A program made the position numbers and the translations under genes. From positions 1 through 42,422 of the forward strand of contig CALPWK020000002.1 of assembly GCA_943327245.2 (NCBI GenBank): a stretch of DNA of 42,422 nucleotides, read 5' to 3'. Origin of the DNA: Comamonas sp. lk. Its GTDB lineage: Bacteria; Bacteroidota; Bacteroidia; Chitinophagales; Chitinophagaceae. Each line of letters starts with the position of its first letter. Position 1 is the first letter of the stretch. Positions 15,456 to 23,574 of the stretch are shown piece after piece. Below the pieces are notes generated by a model that worked only from the letters and a program-made list of their open reading frames with translations, searched no databases and was not told where the DNA came from.

Positions 15456-16364
15456 CTAGAATTGCGTCCTTCTTTTTATTTCATAAATGATAGAACTTGC
15501 TTTTTTAGGATCACTCATTGCCTTCAAATTAGAAATACATCCAATAATAAAGGCTCTAATAATTCCCCAGTATCCTGTTTTTTTATATTTTTCACTTAAT
15601 AGGCTCACGTAAAAACTATCAAACCACATAGGTTTTGTTTGTACTATTTGCATATCATATTGATTTAACAATACTTCCATTGATGAAGGGGAGAAATGGT
15701 AAAGATGCCTTGGTACATCATAAGCTGCCCAATATTTATTATAGTACTGAGCGTCAAAACTAGTGTGGTTGGGAACTGCAATGATTAATCTACCATTTGG
15801 TTTTAATATGGATTTAAAAGCGGCTAAATAACCCTTTAAATCGTGAACATGCTCTAGCACATGCCATAATGTAATTACATCATGACTATTATTAGGCAGT
15901 GTGCTTAATTTTTCTATTGGCAACAATGTAATTTGATAATTATCTAAAGCCTTTAATCTACTTTCTGCATCAGGTTCTAATGCAGTGACTTGCCATCCTT
16001 TATTTATCATTGCATTAGCAAAAGCACCCGTTCCCGCCCCTACTTCTAATAACAAACCTTTATGTCCAGTAAATAAGGACTGAACCCAATTAGTTTTTTG
16101 TTTTAAAGTATAGTTACGAACTGAATGATATAATTTATTCATCCATCCTGTTTTCACGTCAGTATGTGAAATATATTCAGGAAAATTATAGTAAGGTGCG
16201 ATTTCATCAACACTAGGTATAGGAAAAGTATATTTTAAGGAACAATTTGCACATTGTATAATATCAAAGCTTTCTTGTGTTAAAGAATAATCTTTAGAAT
16301 GAATTAAATAGGATACGTCCACTCCAGTACAAATGGGACAAGGAGTAAATGGTGCTTTATTCAT
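15456..16364 (-). CDS. Class I SAM-dependent methyltransferase with N-terminal zinc ribbon
   Basis: The 302-residue protein opens with a CxxC...CxxC pair (C9/C12 and C38/C41), likely a zinc ribbon. A Rossmann methyltransferase domain follows: motif I GLLLEVGAGTGAFANAM near residue 105, the acidic strand end TALEPDAE, and the post-motif region DVITLWHVLEHVHDLKGYL with LKPNGRLIIAVPN. This zinc-ribbon plus methyltransferase layout is widespread in Bacteroidota and often near glycan genes, but substrates are mostly unknown. Its start shares one base with the stop of the HU-like gene (TAATG), so it is translationally coupled to the TPR/barrel/HU operon and is its last gene. The substrate cannot be inferred from the sequence; a small molecule, lipid or glycan is as likely as a protein. 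Confidence 0.85.
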   Translation of the reverse strand: MNKAPFTPCPICTGVDVSYLIHSKDYSLTQESFDIIQCANCSLKYTFPIPSVDEIAPYYNFPEYISHTDVKTGWMNKLYHSVRNYTLKQKTNWVQSLFTGHKGLLLEVGAGTGAFANAMINKGWQVTALEPDAESRLKALDNYQITLLPIEKLSTLPNNSHDVITLWHVLEHVHDLKGYLAAFKSILKPNGRLIIAVPNHTSFDAQYYNKYWAAYDVPRHLYHFSPSSMEVLLNQYDMQIVQTKPMWFDSFYVSLLSEKYKKTGYWGIIRAFIIGCISNLKAMSDPKKASSIIYEIKRRTQF

Positions 16365-16852
16365 TAAATATAATTTTTAATTAAAATAGCTATAGTTGCA
16401 GATATCGCAATTAGAATTGCCCATACATACCAAATATCTTTATTAGCATGTATATGATTGTTATTTCCATCAACATTCTTAACAGTCTCTATATAAATAG
16501 GTTCATAATAGTCAGTAGTATTATAATTTGATGTAAATAAAACTGTTTGATCATTAAATTGGAATAAACCTAAACTTCCTAATTGAAAATTACCTTGACT
16601 AATTAAATCATTTATTAATTGTTCGTATTTAAGTACCGCTTGATCAATAGAAATGGATAATGCATCAGCTAAATAGGCATAAAAATGTTTCGTCGGATGT
16701 TCGTTTAAATTTTCAAAAACTATTGTTTCTTTAGGTGCTTCCCAAATACCATTTTCAAGTATTGCCTCGGTTTTTACCAATTTTAACGTACCAATGGTAG
16801 GTAATGATAAATGACCAAAAGCTATAAAATATTTTTCTATTATTTTTTTCAT
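16364..16852 (-). CDS. Membrane-tethered HU-like protein (CCDC81-type HU domain)
   Basis: This 162-residue protein resembles the bacterial CCDC81-type HU domains found in Bacteroidota. The N-terminal half has FGHLSLPTIGTLKLVKTEA followed by the PKETIVFEN strand. A helical part (YLADALSISIDQAVLKYEQLI) and a second glycine strand pair (GNFQLGSLGLFQFND) follow. The C-terminal 22 residues form one membrane helix (WYVWAILIAISATIAILIK) with almost nothing after it, so the HU part should face the cytoplasm on a tail anchor. Relatives often carry a periplasmic SPOR domain after the helix; here it is absent. HU folds usually bind DNA, but this one could bind protein. It sits one base after the barrel gene and overlaps the methyltransferase start. 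Confidence is moderate because the similarity is by pattern only. Confidence 0.65.
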   Translation of the reverse strand: MKKIIEKYFIAFGHLSLPTIGTLKLVKTEAILENGIWEAPKETIVFENLNEHPTKHFYAYLADALSISIDQAVLKYEQLINDLISQGNFQLGSLGLFQFNDQTVLFTSNYNTTDYYEPIYIETVKNVDGNNNHIHANKDIWYVWAILIAISATIAILIKNYI

Positions 16853-16853
16853 C

Positions 16854-18686
16854 TTAATTTCTAAATGAATATACTACACCTGCAATAATTTGCAAGCCTA
16901 ATGATGGATAATCTGCCCAACGTTCATATGGTTTATCTAATAAATTCTCCCCTTTGCCCCAAATACTCCATTTTTGTGTTAGTTTATACGTAAACCCAGC
17001 ATTTATTACCATTGTATTTTTTAAATTATAAGCCTTATTGGGCTCTTTAAACTGAGCTGCTCCAGACCAGTAAACTAAGGAAGCATCTAGTATCCACTTT
17101 TCATTAGGTAACCAATTAAGAGTACTATTAAATTCGATTGGTAATATACCCCATGGTTTAGTGTTGTCTTTTATTAAATTAAATTGCTTGTAGCTTAATT
17201 TATTTACAAATAATAAACGATCACTAAACTGATACCTTAATTTAGCATCCATTTCGATAGTATTTGCTTTTGATTCAAATATTGCTTGATATTTAAGTCC
17301 AAAAGTATTTACGTCTGTACCTAAAATTCTATTGAAAAAAGGAAGATTCTTATAATCATTTAATGAAATTCCAAAACTATAGTCCAATCTTTTATTAGCA
17401 CTAACTTCTAATGAGATATATTTTTTATCAATTGTGGTCACTTTCATTTCACTCACTGGCATAATCCAAGGATTTTGAATTACTAAAGATGCATAATGAT
17501 TATTATTGAATGAATTTGACCAACCAATTTTCACTAAATAATTAGTATCTGTTAACTTTTTTTGAAAATGTACATTTGGTAAAAATTGATAATTTTCTTT
17601 ATTAATCCATACAGGACTTGCCCCTACTGTAATTTTACTTCCCCATTTTTCTAATGTTATAGATGGGTCAAACTTAATAATCGTATTTTTTTGATGTATC
17701 AACCCAGTAGGATTATATTGATTATAACTATATAGTAAGTCTAAATTTAATTTTGTATTATTTTTGAACATTAAATACATTGGGTTTTTAAATTCTACCC
17801 AGGTATCTGTTGCGTCAGTAATACCTTCGAATTGTTCAATTTTAGCAATTGGATTTAAATTTACTAATTTGAATTTAGAATTAAAATTTAACCACCCTAT
17901 TGATGCTCCATAATGCGAGAAGTTTTGCTCATAATTGGATTCTGCCACTGTAGTTGCATCAGGAACTAATCCATACCTAAATCGTTGGCTATGTTGATAA
18001 AAAAATTGCGATTGTATTGAATTAAATGAGTTTATGTATTGATCTCCAATATATCTTGCACCTATATCTCGAATTTTTTGTAAGTGATTATCTGTTCCAG
18101 TAGAAGACTCGTTATAAACAGCAATAGAATGCGCATTATTCCATTGGTCGGTAGTATTTATATTCAGATTTATATATTGATGCAAATAATTGCCATAGCC
18201 CACTTTCAAACTTGATACATTTTTATAGCTAAATAACGAATCCACTTTGAAAGATCTTGGAATTAATGCAATAGGCCTATATTGAAAAGTTAAGTTTTGA
18301 CTAGGTACTTGATAATTTAATATTACTGCATTAGTATCTGTAATTGCTGTAGCATTTACAAAACCAATTTTTGAAAGACTTTTAAGTTGTGGTTTAAATG
18401 CGGATAAAATTGTAATTACTTTTTCAGGTATACTATCTGCTTTAGTTGGTTCTACAGCAACTACTGTTTCTTTTAAAAGTGATGTTAGATTAGCTTTGTT
18501 GGTGGCTATTTTTTTACCCTTTTTAGAATATTTTTTTTGAGTATACTTTTTATTCTTTGATTGTTTTTTTATTTTTTTAACAGTAGTAGTTTTTGCTTTT
18601 TTACGTTGTGTTTTTTTTGCATAACTATTTGATGTAAGGAAACATAAGAAAATCAATAGAAATATATATTTAAATAAATGCTTCAT
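16854..18686 (-). CDS. Outer-membrane beta-barrel protein with lysine-rich N-terminal segment
   Basis: The 610-residue product has a signal peptide (KHLFKYIFLLIFLCFLTSNSYA). An unusually basic stretch follows, about residues 24-66, packed with lysines (KKTQRKKAK, KKIKKQSKNKKY, KKYSKKGKK). The rest is a long run of alternating, aromatic-rich strands that look like the barrel half of a TonB-dependent receptor. It ends WSIWGKGENLLDKPYERW...GVVYSFRN, close to the classic receptor C-terminus with an aromatic near the end. There is no recognisable plug domain or carboxypeptidase-like N-terminal domain, so it is not a standard TonB receptor. It lies 2 bases after the large TPR gene and 1 base before the HU-like gene. 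A structural or transport role in the outer membrane together with the TPR protein is inference. Confidence 0.72.
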   Translation of the reverse strand: MKHLFKYIFLLIFLCFLTSNSYAKKTQRKKAKTTTVKKIKKQSKNKKYTQKKYSKKGKKIATNKANLTSLLKETVVAVEPTKADSIPEKVITILSAFKPQLKSLSKIGFVNATAITDTNAVILNYQVPSQNLTFQYRPIALIPRSFKVDSLFSYKNVSSLKVGYGNYLHQYINLNINTTDQWNNAHSIAVYNESSTGTDNHLQKIRDIGARYIGDQYINSFNSIQSQFFYQHSQRFRYGLVPDATTVAESNYEQNFSHYGASIGWLNFNSKFKLVNLNPIAKIEQFEGITDATDTWVEFKNPMYLMFKNNTKLNLDLLYSYNQYNPTGLIHQKNTIIKFDPSITLEKWGSKITVGASPVWINKENYQFLPNVHFQKKLTDTNYLVKIGWSNSFNNNHYASLVIQNPWIMPVSEMKVTTIDKKYISLEVSANKRLDYSFGISLNDYKNLPFFNRILGTDVNTFGLKYQAIFESKANTIEMDAKLRYQFSDRLLFVNKLSYKQFNLIKDNTKPWGILPIEFNSTLNWLPNEKWILDASLVYWSGAAQFKEPNKAYNLKNTMVINAGFTYKLTQKWSIWGKGENLLDKPYERWADYPSLGLQIIAGVVYSFRN

Positions 18687-18688
18687 AA

Positions 18689-21600
18689 TTACTTAATTAA
18701 ATTTGAGTTTTCGGTAATTGCTTTTAACTTAACTAAAGCAATTTGTTTTAAATCTTCAGCATTTGCGTTTTCTGAAACACTTTTATAGGTAGCAATAGCA
18801 TTAAAATTATCCTTTTGAGCTACATAAATATCTCCTAAGAGTAAATAGGTTTTAGTTACCCAATAATCATACGCGGCTTGCTTTTTGATAACTTCAAAAG
18901 CTGTTTTCTCAGCTAGTGACAATTTATTTTGTAACAATTGTATTTGTGCAATTTGATAATGTGCTTCTGCTGTAATTAAGGAAGGATTTTCTTTAATTAC
19001 TTTCGATAATACAATTAATGCATTAACTGTATCCTTATTCAATAGATTATTATGGGATATGGCCATATTTGCCATTTGAATATCGTCTGTTGCAGCCGAT
19101 TTGTCTTGTAATAACTGCAGGGCTATTACGGAGGCTTCTGGCCATTTTTCAGCCTTGTATTCACATCTCAATAAACCCTTTATTGCTTCAATTTTATTCT
19201 CTTGTTGTGTTGCAATTTGATTTAAAATTAAAAAATACTTTTCAGCTATGTCATACTGCTTTAAATTGAAATAATGGAGTCTAGCTGACAGCAATGCTGC
19301 TCTTTCTGCAAATTTATTAGGCGATTGATTAGCCACTATAGCAAAATATTTAGCAGCAGAATCATATTGTTCTTTTGAATAAGCAATTTCAGCTATTAAA
19401 TAATTAGCATCTAATTGGTATTTGCCATTGGGAAATAATTGTAAATATTTACTAAATCCTATACCTGCTTCATTGTATTTCTTTTGCTCATATTTAATAA
19501 TTGCAGATCTATATACTAAAGAGTCTTGTTCATTATTTGATAATGATTTACCAAAATCATTCATAAATTGAACAAATAATTCGGGTGTTTGGTCTTCTAC
19601 AAATATATTTCTAACAAATTCAACTGAATTGTCGGTTTCTACCGCTTTTGGATAAGCTGTAAATAAATCTCTAAAGGTTTGTAGAGCAACTTCATTTTTA
19701 TTTAAATTAAAATAAACAATACCTAATTTATAATAGGCTTGAGGGTAAAATCCACTAGCTTTTTTATCTAATAATATTTTGGTAAGTGGTGCTATTGCAT
19801 CTTGAAAATTTTCACGATTAACATAAGTATCTGCTAATTCAATTCTAGCGTCATTTAGGTAATTTGAAGAAGGGAATAAAGTTTCAAATTCTTTTAAGTA
19901 TGTTATTTTTTCATTATTCTTACCCATTCCACCCAAGATTAATGCTTTCTGTAAAGTTGCATAATCAATATAGGTCCAACCTAGATCAATAACTTGTTGA
20001 TAGGATTGTAAAGCTTGTTTGTATTGTTTAAGCATCATTTGGCAATCCCCTATTCTAACAAATGCATCCTTTTGATAGTTTTCACTAATATAGGTTGGAT
20101 TATTCATAGTTGCACCTAATAAATTACTTAATGCAGCTTTATAATTTCCGTTTTTCAAATAAGCATAACCTAATGTATATTTTGCATGTCTTATATTAAC
20201 TTCACCCATTTCAATTGGTTCTGTAATATATTTTTCTAAATAAGAAATCGTTTCTGTGTTCAGCCCCATTTTATAAGACAATTCACCTAACCAAAATTGG
20301 GTTTGGGGTAATACTTTCGCATTATAGGGAGTATGTTGTAATTGGTTAAAAAGCGCATAAGCCTTTTCAATTTGCCCGTCATTTAGACTCAAACAAGCTT
20401 TACCATATAAAATATTAGGATAAATTTTCAATAATTCGACTCCTGGATTCTCTATAGACTCATAAGCCTCTAATGCTTGTGTATAATTATTGCTTAAAGC
20501 TAAAGCTGTAATCCATAAATCTTTAGCTTCTTGATAATAATCTGATTTTGGATAATTTATTAAGAACTTGTCTAGTGCATTTACGGAAGTACTATATTCT
20601 TTAAGTTCCAATGTTATTTTTGCATAATTAAATAAGGATATTTCTTTTTGAGAAAGATTTTGGCTTTTGGTTGCACACAATAAAAATGCATTTTTAGCGC
20701 CATTTTTGTCTTTTGTTTTCAAATAAGCAGTGGCTAGCAAATACATGCTATTTTGACCTAATGAATCTTCTATATCAGCTAATTGTTTGAAACCTACAAT
20801 TGCTTTCTCCCAATCTTGAGACTGGAAATAACAAAAAGATAATTGATATAAATCTTGTGTTTCTACCTTCTTTTGAATTGTAACATAATTTGCTAAATAA
20901 GGTAATGCTTTTTGATACTCTTTTTTCTCAAACAAAAGATGACCCATTAATTGCTGGAGCTGTACATTATAAAATTGGCCATTTTGTTTTAAAGCATTTT
21001 CACAGTTCAACATAGCCGCATCTACATCTCCTAAAAAATAATACAACTGACTTATATAAAACGGGGCTAACTTATTATAAGCAGGACTGGTGGATGCAAT
21101 TTGGAAACAGCTTAATGCCAATTTAAATTCCTTTTTTTCTAAAGCTATAAAACCAGCATAGTAATTTGCGTCTGTATAAAATTTACTTTCTTTGACTTGT
21201 CTGACATTATTAAGTAAAGAAGCTGCTTTTATCCAGTCTCCTAACTTAAAATACAAATAACCTTGCTGGAATTTCATCAAAATGATCTCTTCATTTTCTA
21301 AGTCATCAATTCCAACATTTTTATAAGCATTCAGTGCTAATTCATCTTTTTGTTTCTTGAAATAATATTTGCCTAATAAAAAACTTAATCTTGATTTGTA
21401 AATTTTATTATTAGAAGTGGCCATCCATTTATTAGCTAATGCATCTCCATATGGTTTTTCTAATAAAATAGACAATGACAAATAATAATAATCCACTTCA
21501 TCTTGTTTGTCAGAGAAGGTATAGGCAGATTGAATATACTGATAGGCGGTTAAAGTGTCTCCTTGTTTGAGTGCTTGTAAACCTTTTTGGAAAACATGCT

Positions 21601-21697
21601 GTAAGGGATTGTTGTATTGGGCATTTTGTGCATTCACAGCAAAAACTGAGAAAGTCATTAAAAAAGCCAAGTATATCGAATTTCTAGTCTGTAACAT
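18689..21697 (-). CDS. Large exported TPR-repeat protein
   Basis: The 1002-residue protein begins with a Sec signal peptide (IYLAFLMTFSVFAVNAQ) without lipobox cysteine. The remainder is almost entirely tetratricopeptide-like repeats, for example LYQLSFCYFQSQDWEKAIVGF, YKLGIVYFNLNKNEVALQTF and LSARLHYFNLKQYDIAEKYF. It should be a periplasmic solenoid scaffold. It resembles PorW/SprE and BamD-type TPR proteins only in being an exported repeat protein; it lacks their lipoprotein anchor, so I do not assign it to the type IX secretion system. It is the first gene of a four-gene operon with almost no spacing (gaps of 2 and 1 bases, then a 1-base overlap). The neighbouring outer-membrane barrel is the obvious partner candidate. 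No TAnnTTTG promoter was found upstream of it. Confidence 0.82.
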   Translation of the reverse strand: MLQTRNSIYLAFLMTFSVFAVNAQNAQYNNPLQHVFQKGLQALKQGDTLTAYQYIQSAYTFSDKQDEVDYYYLSLSILLEKPYGDALANKWMATSNNKIYKSRLSFLLGKYYFKKQKDELALNAYKNVGIDDLENEEIILMKFQQGYLYFKLGDWIKAASLLNNVRQVKESKFYTDANYYAGFIALEKKEFKLALSCFQIASTSPAYNKLAPFYISQLYYFLGDVDAAMLNCENALKQNGQFYNVQLQQLMGHLLFEKKEYQKALPYLANYVTIQKKVETQDLYQLSFCYFQSQDWEKAIVGFKQLADIEDSLGQNSMYLLATAYLKTKDKNGAKNAFLLCATKSQNLSQKEISLFNYAKITLELKEYSTSVNALDKFLINYPKSDYYQEAKDLWITALALSNNYTQALEAYESIENPGVELLKIYPNILYGKACLSLNDGQIEKAYALFNQLQHTPYNAKVLPQTQFWLGELSYKMGLNTETISYLEKYITEPIEMGEVNIRHAKYTLGYAYLKNGNYKAALSNLLGATMNNPTYISENYQKDAFVRIGDCQMMLKQYKQALQSYQQVIDLGWTYIDYATLQKALILGGMGKNNEKITYLKEFETLFPSSNYLNDARIELADTYVNRENFQDAIAPLTKILLDKKASGFYPQAYYKLGIVYFNLNKNEVALQTFRDLFTAYPKAVETDNSVEFVRNIFVEDQTPELFVQFMNDFGKSLSNNEQDSLVYRSAIIKYEQKKYNEAGIGFSKYLQLFPNGKYQLDANYLIAEIAYSKEQYDSAAKYFAIVANQSPNKFAERAALLSARLHYFNLKQYDIAEKYFLILNQIATQQENKIEAIKGLLRCEYKAEKWPEASVIALQLLQDKSAATDDIQMANMAISHNNLLNKDTVNALIVLSKVIKENPSLITAEAHYQIAQIQLLQNKLSLAEKTAFEVIKKQAAYDYWVTKTYLLLGDIYVAQKDNFNAIATYKSVSENANAEDLKQIALVKLKAITENSNLIK

Positions 21698-21710
21698 AAA
21701 TACCTATGTT
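21693..21710. repeat. Small inverted repeat at the TPR-gene start codon
   Basis: AACATA and TATGTT are separated by 6 bases, and the start codon of the TPR gene lies inside one arm. It could be an operator or an mRNA hairpin that limits translation; the arms are short and AT-rich, so chance is quite possible. Confidence 0.3.
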
Positions 21711-21765
21711 TTATAATATCGTAAAATTAAGCCCTGAAACTAAAACGTTTTGCTAAAAGAACTTA

Positions 21766-21797
21766 TTGTGGAAAAACAGATTTCATTCGTAAATTTG
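21766..21797 (+). promoter_or_regulatory. Bacteroidota promoter (-33 and -7) for the thioesterase gene
   Basis: TTG at 21766-21768 is followed after 21 bases by TAAATTTG (21790-21797), an exact TAnnTTTG. The -7 element ends 17 bases before the ATG. It is one of two places in the window where both elements are at the expected spacing. Confidence 0.65.
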
Positions 21798-21814
21798 TCA
21801 ACAATCACAATAAT

Positions 21815-22225
21815 ATGTACGAACATAGCACCACAATTAGAGTAAGGTATGCCGAAACGGATAGAATGGATGTAGTCTACTATGGCAATTATGCCCAATA
21901 TTTTGAAGTTGGACGAGTTGAAAGTCTCAGAGCACTTGGGATTAGCTATAAAGATATAGAGTCTATGGGGATCATATTACCGGTAGTGGAACTTCAAATC
22001 AAGTACCTAAGACCTGCTAAATATGATGATTTATTGACAGTAAAATCAATGATCAAAGCCTTACCGCATGATCATAAAATTGAATTTAATCAGGAAGTGT
22101 ATAATGAAGAAGGTAAACTGCTTACCGTTGGCACGGTGAAACTTTATTTTATGGACGATCAATTACAAAATAAGGTTGAAATGCCTGCTTTAATGAAGGA
22201 AAAACTAAGCCCCTATTTTAGTTAA
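21815..22225 (+). CDS. YbgC-type acyl-CoA thioesterase (hotdog fold)
   Basis: This 136-residue single hotdog domain has the YbgC/4-hydroxybenzoyl-CoA thioesterase signature RVRYAETDRMDVVYYGNYAQYFEVGRVE, in which the aspartate of the ETDRM motif is the catalytic acid. The core helix continues as SLRALGISYKDIESMGI, and the second half has the strand pair LPVVELQIKYLRPAKYDDLL. YbgC-type enzymes cleave short or medium acyl-CoA or acyl-ACP, and in Proteobacteria the gene sits next to tol-pal; here it stands before cinA, with no tol-pal genes in the window. It has its own promoter and is divergent from the TPR operon. The substrate is not deducible. Confidence 0.9.
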   Translation: MYEHSTTIRVRYAETDRMDVVYYGNYAQYFEVGRVESLRALGISYKDIESMGIILPVVELQIKYLRPAKYDDLLTVKSMIKALPHDHKIEFNQEVYNEEGKLLTVGTVKLYFMDDQLQNKVEMPALMKEKLSPYFS

Positions 22226-22268
22226 ACCGCTTTTTTTTGGCTTACTTTGCAACCTAATTCAATCAAGC

Positions 22269-23525
22269 ATGCAGTCTATTCAAGCTACTATAATAACTAT
22301 TGGGGATGAGCTTTTAATTGGTCAAGTTATTGATACTAATAGCGCTTTTATTGCACAATCATTAAATGCAATTGGGATTTTAGTTAAAAGTAGAACTGCG
22401 GTTGGTGATAATAAAAAAGATATAATGGAGGCAATGGATTTAGCCATTGCACAAAATAAAATTGTTATTTTGACTGGAGGTTTAGGCCCTACTGCAGATG
22501 ACATTACAAAGCCTTTATTGAATGACTATTTTGGTGGAAAAATGATAGTTCACGAACCTACATTAGCGCATATTACGCATATTTTTGAAAATATACATAA
22601 GCGCCCAATGATAGAAAGAAATCGTAAACAGGCAGAAGTGCCAGATGTTTGCGAGGTTTTATTCAACGAGACAGGAACTGCTCCTGGTATGGCTTTTACG
22701 AAAAACGGCACACTTATTTTTTCTTTGCCGGGTGTTCCTCATGAAATGAAATGGTTAATGACCAATCAGGTAATTGACAGGATTAAACAAAATTTCAAAC
22801 CAAATTACGTAGCACATAGGACCTTACTAACTTCGGGTATTGGGGAGTCTTTTTTAGCTGATTTAATTGCCGATTTTGAAGCAACAATACCTGATACCAT
22901 TAAATTAGCCTATTTACCTAATTACGGTATGGTTAGATTAAGATTAACTGGAACAAGTAGTGAGGAGGATTCATTAAATAACGAATTAGATAAATTATTT
23001 GGTTCATTAAAAACTTATGTGGCTGAATATTTAGTTACTGACTTGGATGAAACACTTGAAGTGGTAGTAGGAAAGTTATTAAAAGCGAATAATCATACAG
23101 TTTCCACTGCAGAAAGTTGCACTGGAGGCTATATTGGTCATTTGTTATCAAAACATGCAGGCTCCTCTCAGTTTTATACTGGAGGTATTATTAGTTATGA
23201 CAATCGCATTAAAACAGAGTTTTTAGACGTTCCAGTTCCCATTTTACAAACTGTTGGCGCTGTGAGTAAAGAAGCGGTAGAACAAATGGCTATGGCGGTA
23301 AGGTCTAAAATGAATACAGATTATGCAGTGTCGGTAAGTGGAATCATGGGCCCGTCTGGTCAAACAGACGAAAAACCGCTTGGAATGGTCTGGATTGGGG
23401 TGGCGAATAGAGAAAAAGTGGTTTCTAAGGTCTTATATCTTAGATTCGACCGACATAAGAATATAGAAGTCACTGCTAATCAAGCGATAAATTTACTTAG
23501 GTTGTTAATAATCAACAAGATTTAG
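22269..23525 (+). CDS. cinA: CinA-family nicotinamide-nucleotide amidohydrolase
   Basis: The 418-residue protein has both CinA domains. The N-terminal molybdopterin-binding-like (COG1058) domain begins ATIITIGDELLIGQVIDTNS and includes ILTGGLGPTADDITK and SLPGVPHEMKWLM. The C-terminal PncC domain contains STAESCTGGYIGHLLS (from residue 279), YTGGIISYDNRIK and VSGIMGPSGQTDEKPLG. PncC deamidates nicotinamide mononucleotide to nicotinate mononucleotide in the pyridine nucleotide salvage cycle; the N-terminal domain in full-length CinA has been linked to ADP-ribose hydrolysis. The stop codon lies in the first copy of a 22-base tandem duplication shared with the promoter of the next gene. A 7-of-8 match to the -7 consensus lies 19 bases before its ATG. 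Confidence 0.95.
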   Translation: MQSIQATIITIGDELLIGQVIDTNSAFIAQSLNAIGILVKSRTAVGDNKKDIMEAMDLAIAQNKIVILTGGLGPTADDITKPLLNDYFGGKMIVHEPTLAHITHIFENIHKRPMIERNRKQAEVPDVCEVLFNETGTAPGMAFTKNGTLIFSLPGVPHEMKWLMTNQVIDRIKQNFKPNYVAHRTLLTSGIGESFLADLIADFEATIPDTIKLAYLPNYGMVRLRLTGTSSEEDSLNNELDKLFGSLKTYVAEYLVTDLDETLEVVVGKLLKANNHTVSTAESCTGGYIGHLLSKHAGSSQFYTGGIISYDNRIKTEFLDVPVPILQTVGAVSKEAVEQMAMAVRSKMNTDYAVSVSGIMGPSGQTDEKPLGMVWIGVANREKVVSKVLYLRFDRHKNIEVTANQAINLLRLLIINKI

Positions 23526-23553
23526 TCTTATAAACAACAAGATTTAGTCTTAT
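23513..23553 (+). repeat. Tandem direct repeat (two 19-base identical copies, period 22)
   Basis: CAACAAGATTTAGTCTTAT occurs at 23513-23531 and again at 23535-23553. The first copy contains the cinA stop codon and the second runs into the TATTTTTG promoter element of the E2 gene. It looks like a local 22-base duplication that lies between the two genes. Confidence 0.85.
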
Positions 23554-23558
23554 TTTTG
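23551..23558 (+). promoter_or_regulatory. Bacteroidota -7 promoter element for the E2 gene
   Basis: TATTTTTG matches TAnnTTTG exactly and ends 16 bases before the ATG. It begins inside the second copy of the tandem repeat; the first copy, which is followed by AA instead of TT, does not form the element. Confidence 0.5.
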
Positions 23559-23574
23559 CTTAAAATAAACCCGT

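Noticed and set aside
18689-21697. Large TPR protein considered as PorW/SprE of the type IX secretion system
   Set aside because: It has a plain signal peptide without lipobox cysteine, and no other por/spr gene is nearby.
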